DNA from: Tannerellaceae bacterium
GTDB lineage: Bacteria; Bacteroidota; Bacteroidia; Bacteroidales; Tannerellaceae
NCBI GenBank assembly: GCA_031280435.1
Contig: JAITGS010000006.1
Location: 1 to 32,118, forward strand
DNA: 32,118 nucleotides
Reading direction: 5' to 3'
Part shown: positions 16,365 to 26,188 of the stretch, piece by piece
Layout of the letters: every line of letters begins with the position of its first letter
Numbering within the stretch: position 1 is the first letter of the stretch
Made by a program: the position numbers and the translations under genes
The notes under the pieces: generated by a model
Databases searched by the model: none
What the model was told of the DNA's origin: nothing
Seen by the model: the letters and a program-made list of their open reading frames with translations, nothing else

Positions 16365-17762
16365 ATGAATATCTCGCTCTATAACCAAGAAACTTCGCAT
16401 GGCGTTCTGCAAATGGATATTGAAAAGTCCGACTATATAGAAAACGTAGAAAAAGGATTGCGCAACATCAGAACCACAGCCAGTGTTCCCGGCTTCCGCA
16501 AAGGGATGGCTCCCATCGGTATCATTAAAAAAACATACGGCAAGCAGATCTTGTACGACGAACTCGACAAGCTCGTGCACGAAACCCTGAAATCCTATTT
16601 CGAGGAGCATCCGGAGCTCAAACTTGTTGGGGTAGCATTGATGAACAAGAGTAGCCTGAACGCCACGGAGCCTGACGGCCAAGAAAATTTCACGGTTACT
16701 CTCGACCTGCCTATGAGCCCCAAAGTGGATGTAGAGCTCAGCAAAGACGACGTCCTTCCATATATGAAAGTCGTCCTCAAAGATGAATGGGTGGACGCGC
16801 AATTGGAGAAATATCGCATAAGCTGTGGCGATTATACCGAAGAGGTCGACATAGCGTCGGGCAATGTCCTGATCAAAGGCAAACTGGCGGAACTCGAAAA
16901 CGGAGCGCCCAAAGAAGACGGAATAGTATTGGAGGAAGCAATGCTGCTACCGTCCCTCCTCAAAAATACCGGAGAGGCCGGCAAATTTAACGACGCGGCA
17001 AAAGGCTCGGTAGTGATATTCAATCCGCGCAAGGCCTACGAAGGAGCCACGAGCCCCAACCAGGAAATCGCCAAGCTCTTAGTCAGGGCGCAGCAGGAAG
17101 TAGAAAACCTCGATTCCGATTTCAGCTTCGAGATTACAGGCATACTTAGGCATGAGAAGGCTTCCCTCGACCAGCAGTTCTTCGACATTATGCTTGGAGA
17201 GCCCGGAGCCGTGCAGAGCCTCGACGAGTTCATGGCGGAATTCAGGAACAAACTTGCAGAGATGTTTGTGCCCGAATGTGATTACCTCTTCAAGAAAGAG
17301 CTTAGCTCATACTTGAGGAGCAAAGCCGGCGAGATGCCCATAGCCGCAGATTTACTCAAGCGGCAGATATTACTGGACAGCGAAAACATCACCGAGGCGG
17401 AAATCGACGAAACCATGCCCGAAACGCTCGAAGATATACGCATCAAACTAATCATAGACCATATCCTGGAACGCTACAAATTAAAAGTCACCAGGGCCGA
17501 CGTAGAAGCTCTGGCCTACATGGAAGCACAACGGATGTTGCAAGGCTATGGCATCAGCACGTACAACCATAAAATCGTGCAATCGTATGCCGAGCAAATA
17601 ATGGACAACCAGAAATCGGTTCAACAGCTTACCTTTCTGGCAAAAGAAACAAAGCTTGTAGTATTTGCGAAGAAGACCGCCACCTTAGACATTAAAGAGC
17701 TCACCCCCGAAGAGCTGGCTGAGGTCGTCCGCTCCAAAAGCTCCCAACCGGCCGCAGAATAA
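16365..17762 (+). CDS. tig: Trigger factor (ribosome-associated chaperone)
   Basis: Trigger factor binds the ribosome near the peptide exit and shields nascent chains. The 465-residue protein carries the ribosome-docking signature GFRKGMAP at 43-50, matching GFRxGxxP, within the N-terminal domain. The middle part (about 155-260) is where the FKBP-like prolyl isomerase domain would lie but is poorly conserved by eye. The rest is the helical C-terminal chaperone domain, with the usual acidic and Ala-rich end. It has its own promoter, and clpP and clpX follow, as in most bacteria. The sequence is divergent from proteobacterial trigger factor but the signature and gene order make the call firm. 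Confidence 0.95.
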   Translation: MNISLYNQETSHGVLQMDIEKSDYIENVEKGLRNIRTTASVPGFRKGMAPIGIIKKTYGKQILYDELDKLVHETLKSYFEEHPELKLVGVALMNKSSLNATEPDGQENFTVTLDLPMSPKVDVELSKDDVLPYMKVVLKDEWVDAQLEKYRISCGDYTEEVDIASGNVLIKGKLAELENGAPKEDGIVLEEAMLLPSLLKNTGEAGKFNDAAKGSVVIFNPRKAYEGATSPNQEIAKLLVRAQQEVENLDSDFSFEITGILRHEKASLDQQFFDIMLGEPGAVQSLDEFMAEFRNKLAEMFVPECDYLFKKELSSYLRSKAGEMPIAADLLKRQILLDSENITEAEIDETMPETLEDIRIKLIIDHILERYKLKVTRADVEALAYMEAQRMLQGYGISTYNHKIVQSYAEQIMDNQKSVQQLTFLAKETKLVVFAKKTATLDIKELTPEELAEVVRSKSSQPAAE

Positions 17763-17796
17763 AGCTTTCACAGGCCTGCGGACTGTTGCAGGGCGC

Positions 17797-17828
17797 TTGC
17801 AGCATTAGATTTTTTATTTATAACTTTG
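17797..17828 (+). promoter_or_regulatory. Promoter of clpP-clpX
   Basis: TTG at 17797-17799, a 21-bp spacer and TAACTTTG at 17821-17828 match the Bacteroidota consensus. The clpP start codon is 76 bp downstream. A weak GC-rich inverted repeat just after the tig stop may separate the transcripts. Confidence 0.65.
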
Positions 17829-17904
17829 TTTCAAACGGAAGTAAGAGCAAAGCCGCTCGCTTCCCTCTCCGTACACACACACTATTAACTAAATATAAAG
17901 AATT

Positions 17905-18564
17905 ATGGACAATTTCAGAAGCTACGCAACAAAACATTTGGGGCTGAACAGCAATACGCTCGATTCTTATACGCGCATCAGCAGCAGCCTTACTCCTTAT
18001 ATATTGGAAGAACGACAGCTCAACGTACAGGCAATGGACGTATTTTCACGTCTGATGATGGACCGGATAATCTTCCTGGGAACAGGCATAGACGATCAGG
18101 TTGCCAATATCATACAAGCTCAACTGCTGTTTCTCGATTCGAGCGATCCCGGCAAAAACATATCGGTGTATATCAACTCTCCCGGCGGCTACGTATATGC
18201 AGGCTACGGGATATACGATACCATGCAATTCATAAGCAGCGAAGTTTCGACAATCTGCACCGGAATGGCAGCCTCCATGGCCTCCATACTGCTTGCTGCC
18301 GGAGCCAAAGGAAAGCGCTTTGCACTGAAACATGCACGCATCATGATACATCAACCGCTGGGCGGAGCTCAAGGGCAGGCTACGGATATTGAAATAGCGG
18401 CACGCGAAATCATTAAAACGAAAAAAGAACTATATACAACCTTATCCGAACATACGGGACAGCCTTATGATCAGATAGAAAAAGACGGCGAAAGGGATTT
18501 CTGGATGAATCCGGAAGAAGCCAGGAACTATGGAATGATTGATGACATTTTAATGCGTAAATAA
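17905..18564 (+). CDS. clpP: ATP-dependent Clp protease proteolytic subunit
   Basis: The 219-residue protein is a full-length ClpP serine protease. The catalytic triad is Ser124 (in GMAASMAS), His149 (in MIHQPLGG) and Asp198 (in ERDFWM), with the same 25- and 49-residue spacings as the Escherichia coli enzyme. ClpP forms a double heptameric chamber that degrades proteins unfolded by ClpX. It has its own promoter at 17797-17828, and clpX begins 34 bp after the stop on the same strand, so the two are probably cotranscribed. The N-terminal part, about 30 residues before the conserved core, could include a short propeptide. Confidence 0.98.
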   Translation: MDNFRSYATKHLGLNSNTLDSYTRISSSLTPYILEERQLNVQAMDVFSRLMMDRIIFLGTGIDDQVANIIQAQLLFLDSSDPGKNISVYINSPGGYVYAGYGIYDTMQFISSEVSTICTGMAASMASILLAAGAKGKRFALKHARIMIHQPLGGAQGQATDIEIAAREIIKTKKELYTTLSEHTGQPYDQIEKDGERDFWMNPEEARNYGMIDDILMRK

Positions 18565-18598
18565 ATAGAAACAATAAAAAGAGTATTGGAATTAAAAC

Positions 18599-19831
18599 AT
18601 GGCCAAAACGAATAATGATGCATGTGCGTTCTGCGGGAGAAGCGGTAAAGAGGTAGGCATTCTGGTTAGCGGTATAAGCGGATCGATATGCGATCTATGC
18701 GCAATCCAAGCCTACGAAATAGTAACGGAAAATGCTCCGTCTAAAAAAACAACCGGCGACTTTGGACTGAATCATAAGCTACCGAAACCTGAAGGTATCA
18801 AAGCATTCCTGGATCAATACGTAATAGGGCAGGACGACGCCAAGCGATACATATCCGTATCCGTCTATAATCATTACAAGCGCCTTAAGCAGAAAGTTAC
18901 CACCGATGATGTTGAGATAGAGAAGTCGAACATCATCATGGTGGGGGCAACGGGTACGGGGAAAACTCTCCTGGCCCGCACTATCGCTAAGCTCCTCCAT
19001 GTGCCTTTCGCAATTGTCGATGCCACAGTCCTTACGGAAGCCGGGTACGTTGGCGAAGACATAGAAAGCATCCTCGCACGATTGCTTCAGGCCGCCGACT
19101 ACAACGTGGAAGCCGCTCAGAGAGGCATAGTTTTCATAGACGAAATAGACAAAATTGCCCGGAAAGGCGACAATCCCTCCATCACCCGCGATGTTAGCGG
19201 CGAAGGCGTTCAGCAAGGACTGCTCAAGCTGCTCGAAGGATCGCTGGTAAATGTTCCTCCCCAGGGCGGCCGAAAGCATCCGGAGCAAAAAATGATAGCC
19301 GTAGACACGAAGAACATATTATTTATATGTGGAGGAGCCTTTGACGGTATAGAAAAGAAGATAGCTCAGCGGCTGAATACTCGCGTTGTGGGCTATGTTT
19401 CCGGTAAAGAAGGCAATCTCGACAGGAATAACCTGATGAAGTACATAATGCCTTCGGATTTGAAATCCTACGGCCTTATCCCCGAAATCATAGGCAGGCT
19501 GCCAATCCTTACCTATTTAAATCCTTTAGACAAGACTGCGTTGCGTAATATCCTGACCGAGCCGAAAAATTCTATCATTAAGCAGTACATAAAGCTATTT
19601 GAGATGGATAGCATTAAGCTGAGCTTCGACGATGACGTATATGAATATATAGTGGAAAAGGCTATGGAGTTTAAACTTGGCGCCCGCGGCTTGCGATCAA
19701 TTGTCGAGACCGTGATGATGGATGCCATGTATAGCCTGCCTTCAAAAAAGGTCGCCGAGCTCAATGTGACATTGGAGTACGCCAAAGAGAAATTTGAAAG
19801 ATCGGATACCAACCGTTTGCAGATAGCATAG
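18599..19831 (+). CDS. clpX: ATP-dependent Clp protease ATP-binding subunit ClpX
   Basis: ClpX unfolds substrates and feeds them to ClpP. The 410-residue protein has the N-terminal zinc-binding domain (Cys 9, 12, 31 and 34) followed by an AAA+ module: Walker A GATGTGKT at 116-123, the pore loop GYVG, Walker B ending in IDEID with D181, an RKH loop (GGRKHPEQ) and the sensor-2 arginine in GARGLRS. The gene follows clpP by 34 bp, consistent with one transcript. No odd features are seen. Confidence 0.98.
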   Translation: MAKTNNDACAFCGRSGKEVGILVSGISGSICDLCAIQAYEIVTENAPSKKTTGDFGLNHKLPKPEGIKAFLDQYVIGQDDAKRYISVSVYNHYKRLKQKVTTDDVEIEKSNIIMVGATGTGKTLLARTIAKLLHVPFAIVDATVLTEAGYVGEDIESILARLLQAADYNVEAAQRGIVFIDEIDKIARKGDNPSITRDVSGEGVQQGLLKLLEGSLVNVPPQGGRKHPEQKMIAVDTKNILFICGGAFDGIEKKIAQRLNTRVVGYVSGKEGNLDRNNLMKYIMPSDLKSYGLIPEIIGRLPILTYLNPLDKTALRNILTEPKNSIIKQYIKLFEMDSIKLSFDDDVYEYIVEKAMEFKLGARGLRSIVETVMMDAMYSLPSKKVAELNVTLEYAKEKFERSDTNRLQIA

Positions 19832-19873
19832 GGGAGAATATGTTGTATACCAAAAAGTGAATTGCTTCCAGGC

Positions 19874-22054
19874 ATGGTAAAGAAAGATCTTATCACCGAG
19901 AAATTAAAGACTCACTTCGGCTTCGACACTTTTAAAGGGAATCAAAAAGAGATTATCGAGCACGTTCTATCCGGGCGCGACACATTTGTATTGATGCCAA
20001 CGGGAGGAGGAAAATCATTATGCTATCAGCTGCCTTCGCTGATGATGGAAGGAACAGCTATCGTAATATCGCCGCTTATTGCATTGATGAAAAACCAGGT
20101 GGATGCAATGCGCAACTTCAGTGACGCCGACGGCATAGCTCATTTCCTCAACTCGTCGCTCAACCGGGCAGCCATCGAGCAGGTAAAGGAGGATCTGCTG
20201 TCGGGGCATACCAAACTGCTGTACGTAGCTCCCGAATCGCTCACCAAGGAGGATAACATTGAATTTCTGCGGCAGATCACAATCTCGTTTTATGCCGTTG
20301 ATGAAGCTCACTGTATTTCGGAATGGGGACACGACTTCCGCCCTGAATATCGACGCATCCGTCCGATAATTAATGAAATAGGCAAGCGTCCGCTTATAGC
20401 CCTAACCGCTACGGCGACTCCCAAAGTTCAGCACGATATCCAGAAGAATCTGGGCATGACCGACGCCATAGTGTTCAAATCGTCGTTCAACCGAGCCAAC
20501 CTGTACTACGAAGTGCGGCAAAAAGGAAACGATATAGATAGGGAGATCATTAAATACATCAAAAACAACGAAGGCAAAGCCGGCATTATTTATTGCCTGA
20601 GCAGAAAAAGAGTGGAAGATTTCACCGGTATCCTGAAGGCAAACGATATAAAGGCGCTGGCTTATCATGCAGGGATGGATTCGCAACAACGTACCAGCAA
20701 TCAGGATGCATTCCTCATGGAACATGCAGATGTTATAGTTGCCACTATCGCTTTCGGCATGGGCATCGACAAGCCCGATGTACGCTACGTTATCCATTAC
20801 GACATTCCCAAAAGCCTGGAAGGTTACTATCAGGAAACCGGACGTGCCGGGCGTGACGGAGGCGAAGGACAGTGCATCGCATTCTATGCATATAAAGACC
20901 TTCAGAAGCTTGAAAAGTTCATGCAAGGCAAGCCGGTTGCAGAGCAAGAAATCGGAAAACAACTTTTGCTCGAAACTGCTGCATACGCAGAAACTGCCAT
21001 GTGCCGGCGCAAAGTGCTGCTGCATTACTTTGGAGAATGGTACACTGATGATAACTGCGGATGCTGCGATAACTGCCTTCATCCTCAGAAACAAATTGAG
21101 GCAAAAGACCATTTGGTGGCAGTGCTTGAAATTGTATGCGCACTGAAAGAGAAGTTCAAAGCTGAGTATATAGTCAATCTTTTGTTAGGAAACGAAACCG
21201 CGGAAATTCAGTCGTTCAGGCACAACGAAACGGAACATTTCGGATCCGGCCAGGACGACGATGAAAAAACATGGAACGCCGTTATCCGACAAGCCTTGAT
21301 TGCCGGCTATCTGACCAAGGATATAGAGCATTACGGCTTGTTGAGAATTACGGAAAAAGGCCGGCGATTTATTAACGAACCGGTTTCATTCCGAATAACT
21401 AAAGACAACGAGTTTAGTGAAGACGACGAAGATGTGCCTCTACGGGGAGGAGCAAATTGCGCCGTAGATCCCATTCTTTATTCCATGATGAAAGATTTGC
21501 GCAAAAAGCTTTCCAAACGCTTGGAAGTCCCTCCCTTCGTAATATTTCAGGATCCGTCTCTCGAAGCCATGGCCACCACTTATCCTGTTACGCTGGAGGA
21601 TCTGCAAAACGTGCCGGGCGTAGGTGCAGGCAAGGCAAAACGCTATGGCGAAGAATTTGTTGCGCTGATTCGCAAGCACGTGGAAGAGAACGAAATCGAA
21701 CGTCCGGAAGATTTGAGAGTTCGAACGGTTGCTAATAAATCGAAGCTAAAAGTGTGGATTGTGCAAAGCATAGACAGGAAAGTCGCCTTATATGATATTG
21801 CGCTGACCAAAGGCTTAGAGTTCAACGAGCTGCTTGATGAAATGGAGGCAATAGTATATTCCGGCACACGCATTAAGATTGATTACTTTTTAAACGATGT
21901 GATGGACGAAGATCACATAAGGGATATATACGAATACTTTAAGGACTCGGAAACCGATAATCTGGAACGCGCCATCGAAGAGTTAGGCGTGGCCTACACG
22001 GAAGAAGAGATACGCTTGGTGCGTATAAAGTTCCTCTCGGAAATGGCTAATTAA
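19874..22054 (+). CDS. recQ: ATP-dependent DNA helicase RecQ
   Basis: RecQ unwinds DNA 3'-to-5' in recombination and fork repair. The ATG at 19874 gives 726 residues beginning MVKKDLITEKL; a TTG four codons upstream is the only earlier in-frame option. Motifs include Walker A MPTGGGKS (41-48), the DEAH box at 143-146 within AVDEAHCISEWGHDFRPEY, helicase motif VI QETGRAGRDG, the RQC zinc-binding cysteines (CRRK... CGCCDNC) and an HRDC domain (about 530-605). A further helical C-terminal extension of about 110 residues follows, as in other Bacteroidales RecQ proteins. The gene starts 42 bp after clpX. Confidence 0.97.
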   Translation: MVKKDLITEKLKTHFGFDTFKGNQKEIIEHVLSGRDTFVLMPTGGGKSLCYQLPSLMMEGTAIVISPLIALMKNQVDAMRNFSDADGIAHFLNSSLNRAAIEQVKEDLLSGHTKLLYVAPESLTKEDNIEFLRQITISFYAVDEAHCISEWGHDFRPEYRRIRPIINEIGKRPLIALTATATPKVQHDIQKNLGMTDAIVFKSSFNRANLYYEVRQKGNDIDREIIKYIKNNEGKAGIIYCLSRKRVEDFTGILKANDIKALAYHAGMDSQQRTSNQDAFLMEHADVIVATIAFGMGIDKPDVRYVIHYDIPKSLEGYYQETGRAGRDGGEGQCIAFYAYKDLQKLEKFMQGKPVAEQEIGKQLLLETAAYAETAMCRRKVLLHYFGEWYTDDNCGCCDNCLHPQKQIEAKDHLVAVLEIVCALKEKFKAEYIVNLLLGNETAEIQSFRHNETEHFGSGQDDDEKTWNAVIRQALIAGYLTKDIEHYGLLRITEKGRRFINEPVSFRITKDNEFSEDDEDVPLRGGANCAVDPILYSMMKDLRKKLSKRLEVPPFVIFQDPSLEAMATTYPVTLEDLQNVPGVGAGKAKRYGEEFVALIRKHVEENEIERPEDLRVRTVANKSKLKVWIVQSIDRKVALYDIALTKGLEFNELLDEMEAIVYSGTRIKIDYFLNDVMDEDHIRDIYEYFKDSETDNLERAIEELGVAYTEEEIRLVRIKFLSEMAN

Positions 22055-22159
22055 GCGATATAATATAGGATAAAGAGCCTGCGTCGGATATAATTTTTGG
22101 GAAAGCTTCTCGTTTATACAGAGATAATACAATGTTAAACATTTAAAATACGATTAATA

Positions 22160-23785
22160 ATGAGAAAAATACTGCTGAGCTTATTAGCTGTTGTCTGCCT
22201 AACCTGCAAAGCGCAAAAAACGGCAGATTCCGTGATCATGACTGTTGGAAGCAAACAAGTTTCTTTAGCTGAATTCGAATATATAGCTCATAAGAACAAC
22301 GAGGTTGACTTTTCTGACTCCAAGTCACTTATGAACTATATTGAGCTATTCGGGAATTTTAAATTAAAAGTCGTAGAGGCTGAGTCTTTAGGATTGGATA
22401 ATCGTGAATCTTTCAAACAAGAATGGGAGGAATACAAAACTCAACTCATAGACGGCTATATGTCCGACAAGCAAGCTGAAGAAAACCTTGCTAAAGCTAT
22501 TTACAAAAGGGCTGACGAATATCTCGTTTTAAAGCATATTTTCATCCCATTCCAAAGCAAACAATGTGTTACGAAAGACACCCTGGCTCCTTTCGGAAAG
22601 GCGATGGAGATATACGACAGGATTGCAGGGGGTATGCATTTCGATTCGGTAAGCGTGCAATACGTTCGAGCAGCTCAAGCTGCTAATCGTGACGAAGGCG
22701 ATAGCCGGAACGGCGCGGAAGCTAATGTTATAAGCGTTAGATATGAGACGATACCGTTTTTTCTTCCCATGCAGAAAAATAAAATATTTGAAGAAGCTGC
22801 ATACGCAACGGCGGCAGGAAATGTGACGAAACCATTTCGTTCGGCCGATGGCTACCATATCGTAAAAGTGGAAGACAGAAGGCCTTACTTCGGCAAAATG
22901 CTTGTTGCCTATATTAATATTCCTTTTGAGCTCGATACCGTGAAACGGAGCGCCGACGAGGTTATGGCTATCATAAACGAGGCCTACGGCAAAGCCATCT
23001 CAGGCGAGGATTTCACACAGCTTGTTTACAAATATTCGGCAGATACCGTAGACGGGGGCGTTTTATCTAAGTTCGGCCCAGGTGAGATGCTGCCCTTTGT
23101 TGAGAAAACCACCTATGCGCTTGCGCCGGGAGAGATTTCGAAACCACTTGTTGCTGAGAAAGGAGCTTATATTTTCAAGCTGATAGAGAAAACAGAAGCT
23201 CCCGTATTTGACGATGTGTCATCGAGACTGATTGCCGACCTTGGGCGTAAGGGACAAGAACGCAACCTCGACCTTTTCAAATCCTATGATGATTATCTGA
23301 AAAAAGAATATAAATACGTTCTCTATCCAAAGGCTTATGCCGAACTTGAGAAGCTGGCCGATGAGTTTTTCCCCACTTCCGAACAGTTCCTGAGCCGCCT
23401 GAATGATATAAACAAACCGCTCTTCAGGCTGAACGGCAAGGATTTCACACAGCAGGATTTCGGGGCCTATATACAAGCATCGCCGGCCTCGATGAAAACC
23501 TATTCGAAGGATTTTCTCGCCGACGAGCTCGCTCTTTTTGTTCGTGAAGAAGCCCGCAATTATGAGCAGCAGAGCTTAACAACCAAATATCCCGAAATAG
23601 CCCTTTTGCTTCAGGAATATCGTGACGGCATACTGCTGTTCGACGTCAGCAACGATAAAATCTGGAGCAAGCCGGCTGAAGAGCAGGATGCGCTGGAAAC
23701 AGCATGGGTGAAGGAGCTTAATGAAAAATATACGGTTACGATTAATCAGGATGCCTTGAAATTGTTATCCAAAAAGAAAAAATGA
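22160..23785 (+). CDS. Periplasmic parvulin-type peptidyl-prolyl isomerase (first of three)
   Basis: The 541-residue protein begins with a signal peptide (hydrophobic 4-16, then TCKAQ). Two parvulin (PpiC-type) regions follow: about 118-235, with KHIFIPF at the start and ADGYHIVKVEDRRP at the end, and about 245-340, with FGPGEMLPFVEK and GAYIFKLIEK. The remaining C-terminal 200 residues are helical. The layout suggests a SurA-like chaperone/isomerase for outer-membrane proteins in the periplasm. It is the first of three consecutive genes of this kind and overlaps the next ATG by 4 bp. A layered hairpin lies 28 bp after its stop and may lower transcription into the second gene. Confidence 0.88.
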   Translation: MRKILLSLLAVVCLTCKAQKTADSVIMTVGSKQVSLAEFEYIAHKNNEVDFSDSKSLMNYIELFGNFKLKVVEAESLGLDNRESFKQEWEEYKTQLIDGYMSDKQAEENLAKAIYKRADEYLVLKHIFIPFQSKQCVTKDTLAPFGKAMEIYDRIAGGMHFDSVSVQYVRAAQAANRDEGDSRNGAEANVISVRYETIPFFLPMQKNKIFEEAAYATAAGNVTKPFRSADGYHIVKVEDRRPYFGKMLVAYINIPFELDTVKRSADEVMAIINEAYGKAISGEDFTQLVYKYSADTVDGGVLSKFGPGEMLPFVEKTTYALAPGEISKPLVAEKGAYIFKLIEKTEAPVFDDVSSRLIADLGRKGQERNLDLFKSYDDYLKKEYKYVLYPKAYAELEKLADEFFPTSEQFLSRLNDINKPLFRLNGKDFTQQDFGAYIQASPASMKTYSKDFLADELALFVREEARNYEQQSLTTKYPEIALLLQEYRDGILLFDVSNDKIWSKPAEEQDALETAWVKELNEKYTVTINQDALKLLSKKKK

Positions 23786-24762
23786 AATTCGGCATACTTC
23801 CGAAGCAAATACAAAAACTTTGTCGGGCTTTAAACTCATGCGTGAGCAAGCTCCGGCAAAGTTTTTATGTGTTTAATCACACTAATAGCCTGCCGGCATG
23901 GCTATTGTTTCTGCTCGTCCTCACGGCGGTTTCGTGCAAGCAAGCGCAAACAATAGACAATATGGAAATCATGGCCAAGGTGAAAGATAAAACCTTGACG
24001 CGCGAAACAGTGCTCAGCATTATTCCCAAAGGCGTTTCATCGGCCGACAGTTTCCTGATTGCCGAAAGCTATATAAAGAAATGGGCGATAGACGAGCTGG
24101 TGTATGTGCAGGCTTTGCGGAATCTGGGGCCTGAAAAAGAAGAAATAGATAAACTTGTTGAAACCTATCGCTCTTCGCTGTTTCGCTATCGCTATCTGGA
24201 GGATTTGATTAAGCGACGTGTTTCGGCCGACATAAGCGACTCCGAGAAATTGAGATTTTACAGCGAAAACGAGGATAAATTCACGTTGGATGCAGGAATA
24301 ATCAAAGGCCTGTTTCTTAAAATACCCGTAAATGCTCCTAAGCTGCACGAAATTAAGGAGCTGTATAACTTAAATACGGATGAGGCTTTGGCCGGTATTG
24401 AACAATACAGCGTGCAAAATGCAATCTCCTACGATTATTTCTATGACAAATGGATTGACTTTGATGAAGTAATATCCCAGATACCTTTTCGCGTGGCTGA
24501 TGCAAGTACATTCCTGCGGAATCACAAGTCGCTGGAAGTGTCGGACAGCAGCTACTGCTATTTGCTGAATATTAAGGAATTTATTGCGCCTGGGCGCATA
24601 GCTCCATACGAATATGCCGAGCCGCAGGTTGTGGAAATGCTGATCAACCTGAAAAAAGCATCTTTCCTTAAGAACTTTGAAAACGAGTTGCTGGAAGATG
24701 CCGTAAAGAACGGCGATGTTTTATTTAACGAAAATGAATCTCACACTAATGAAAATCAATAA
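23782..24762 (+). CDS. SurA-like periplasmic lipoprotein (second of three)
   Basis: From ATG 23782 the product has 326 residues. A hydrophobic segment ends in a lipobox-like TAVSC, so a lipoprotein is likely. The first 29 residues are encoded by the layered hairpin at 23813-23866, and an in-frame GTG at 23869 (just before FNHTNSLPAW) lies immediately after that hairpin. The real start may therefore be 23869, giving 297 residues, though the ATGA overlap with the upstream gene favours 23782. The mature part resembles the helical N-domain region of SurA-type chaperones, and no clear parvulin active site is visible. Its place between two parvulins suggests work on outer-membrane protein folding. 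Confidence 0.75.
   Translation: MKFGILPKQIQKLCRALNSCVSKLRQSFYVFNHTNSLPAWLLFLLVLTAVSCKQAQTIDNMEIMAKVKDKTLTRETVLSIIPKGVSSADSFLIAESYIKKWAIDELVYVQALRNLGPEKEEIDKLVETYRSSLFRYRYLEDLIKRRVSADISDSEKLRFYSENEDKFTLDAGIIKGLFLKIPVNAPKLHEIKELYNLNTDEALAGIEQYSVQNAISYDYFYDKWIDFDEVISQIPFRVADASTFLRNHKSLEVSDSSYCYLLNIKEFIAPGRIAPYEYAEPQVVEMLINLKKASFLKNFENELLEDAVKNGDVLFNENESHTNENQ
23813..23866 (+). terminator. Layered hairpin with U-rich tail between the first two parvulin genes (attenuator-like)
   Basis: An outer 14-bp stem pairs 23813-23826 with 23853-23866 (one G-U), an inner GCTT/AAGC pair follows, and CTCA-tgcg-TGAG sits at the top. A-runs lie on the 5' side and five T residues on the 3' side, as in a bidirectional intrinsic terminator. 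It overlaps the nominal first codons of the second parvulin gene. Confidence 0.65.
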
Positions 24763-24775
24763 AAATATAAGCGTC

Positions 24776-26137
24776 ATGAAAAAGATCTTTGTTGTTTGTT
24801 TTCTGCTTTGTGGCCTGCTGCATGTCGCGGCACAGGAAAATGTGATCGACGAGGTGGTATGGGTCGTGGGCGATGAATCAATTTTGCTGTCGGACATTGA
24901 AGAACGGCGGCTTGTAATGCAAAGCCAGGGGCGGAGGTTTGACGGCGATCCCTACTGCATCATTCCCGAACAGCTTGCGATACAGAAGCTTTATCTCAAC
25001 CAGGCAAAGCTCGACAGCGTGGAAGTGAGCGAAACAACCGTAATACAGCAGCTCGACGGAAGGATGAACTACTACGTTAACGAACTCGGCTCACGCGAAA
25101 AACTGGAGGAATATTTTAACAAGAAATATTCTCAGATAAGAGAATTGCAAAAGGAGCAGATCAAGGAGGAAATGGTAGTGCAAAGGATGCAGCAACAGTT
25201 AGTTGGAGAGATTAAGCTCACTCCGGCCGACGTCAGACAGTTCTATAATCAGATACCAAAAGACAGCTTGCCGAATGTGGCAACGACCGTTGAAGTTCAA
25301 ATTATCACATACGAGCCGAAAATCCCACTTGAAGAAACCGATGCGATAAAGGCTCGGCTGCGCGATTTTACCGAACAAGTCAACAGCGGCAAAATGACGT
25401 TTTCATCGCTCGCCCGTTTATACTCCGAAGATAAGGAAAGCGCCATACGGGGAGGCGAACTCGGCCCGCGGGGCAAAACGAGCTTGCTGCCGGAATTTGC
25501 CAACGTGGCTTTCAACCTGAGCGACAACAAACGGGTATCGAACATAGTGGAAACGGAATACGGATTCCATATAATTCAGCTTATAGAGAAGCTTGGCGAC
25601 CGCATCAACTGCCGGCACATACTGCTGCGCCCCAAAGTGTCGGACAAGGAACTGAACGAGGCCATGATACGGATGGATTCGTTATACAACGACCTCGCCG
25701 CCGGCAAATTCACTTTCGAAGAGGCTGCCACCTATGTTTCGTTCGACAAAAATACCCGCAACAACAAGGGTATCATGGTTAACCAGAATTATGAAAGCAA
25801 TTATGCCAATACTCCCAAATTTGAAATGGGAGAACTGCCTCAGGAAATGGGCAAAATTGTTTACGACATGAAGGTTGGCGAAGTATCCAAACCCTTCCGT
25901 ATGATTAACGACAGTCAGAAGGAAATCGTGGTAATTGTAAAGCTCCGATCCAGAACCGATGCGCATAAAGCTAACATATCCGACGACTATCAAACGCTGA
26001 AAGTGATGGTTGAAGCTCGCAAGCGGGAGCAGATGCTCAAAGACTGGATTGCGAAAAAACAAAAAACAACCTACATAAGGATCAGCGAAAGATGGCGCAA
26101 CTGCGACTTTCAGTTCCCGGGTTGGATTAAGCAGTGA
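24776..26137 (+). CDS. surA: SurA-type peptidyl-prolyl isomerase/chaperone (third of three)
   Basis: The start at 24776 gives 453 residues with a clean signal peptide (MKKIFVVCFLLCGLLHVAAQ), 13 bp after the previous stop. Earlier in-frame ATGs at 24716 and 24749 lie inside the previous gene. After a helical SurA N-domain (about 25-160) come two parvulin domains: about 170-270, ending TEYGFHIIQLIEK, and about 277-395, starting INCRHILLRP. The RGGELGPRG motif is typical of SurA-like parvulins. SurA escorts unfolded outer-membrane proteins across the periplasm. It ends just before a 21-bp tandem array. Confidence 0.9.
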   Translation: MKKIFVVCFLLCGLLHVAAQENVIDEVVWVVGDESILLSDIEERRLVMQSQGRRFDGDPYCIIPEQLAIQKLYLNQAKLDSVEVSETTVIQQLDGRMNYYVNELGSREKLEEYFNKKYSQIRELQKEQIKEEMVVQRMQQQLVGEIKLTPADVRQFYNQIPKDSLPNVATTVEVQIITYEPKIPLEETDAIKARLRDFTEQVNSGKMTFSSLARLYSEDKESAIRGGELGPRGKTSLLPEFANVAFNLSDNKRVSNIVETEYGFHIIQLIEKLGDRINCRHILLRPKVSDKELNEAMIRMDSLYNDLAAGKFTFEEAATYVSFDKNTRNNKGIMVNQNYESNYANTPKFEMGELPQEMGKIVYDMKVGEVSKPFRMINDSQKEIVVIVKLRSRTDAHKANISDDYQTLKVMVEARKREQMLKDWIAKKQKTTYIRISERWRNCDFQFPGWIKQ

Positions 26138-26188
26138 AAAACCTGTGCACCTACCCGCTTTGGCTATTTCAGCACTACTTTCAGAGAT

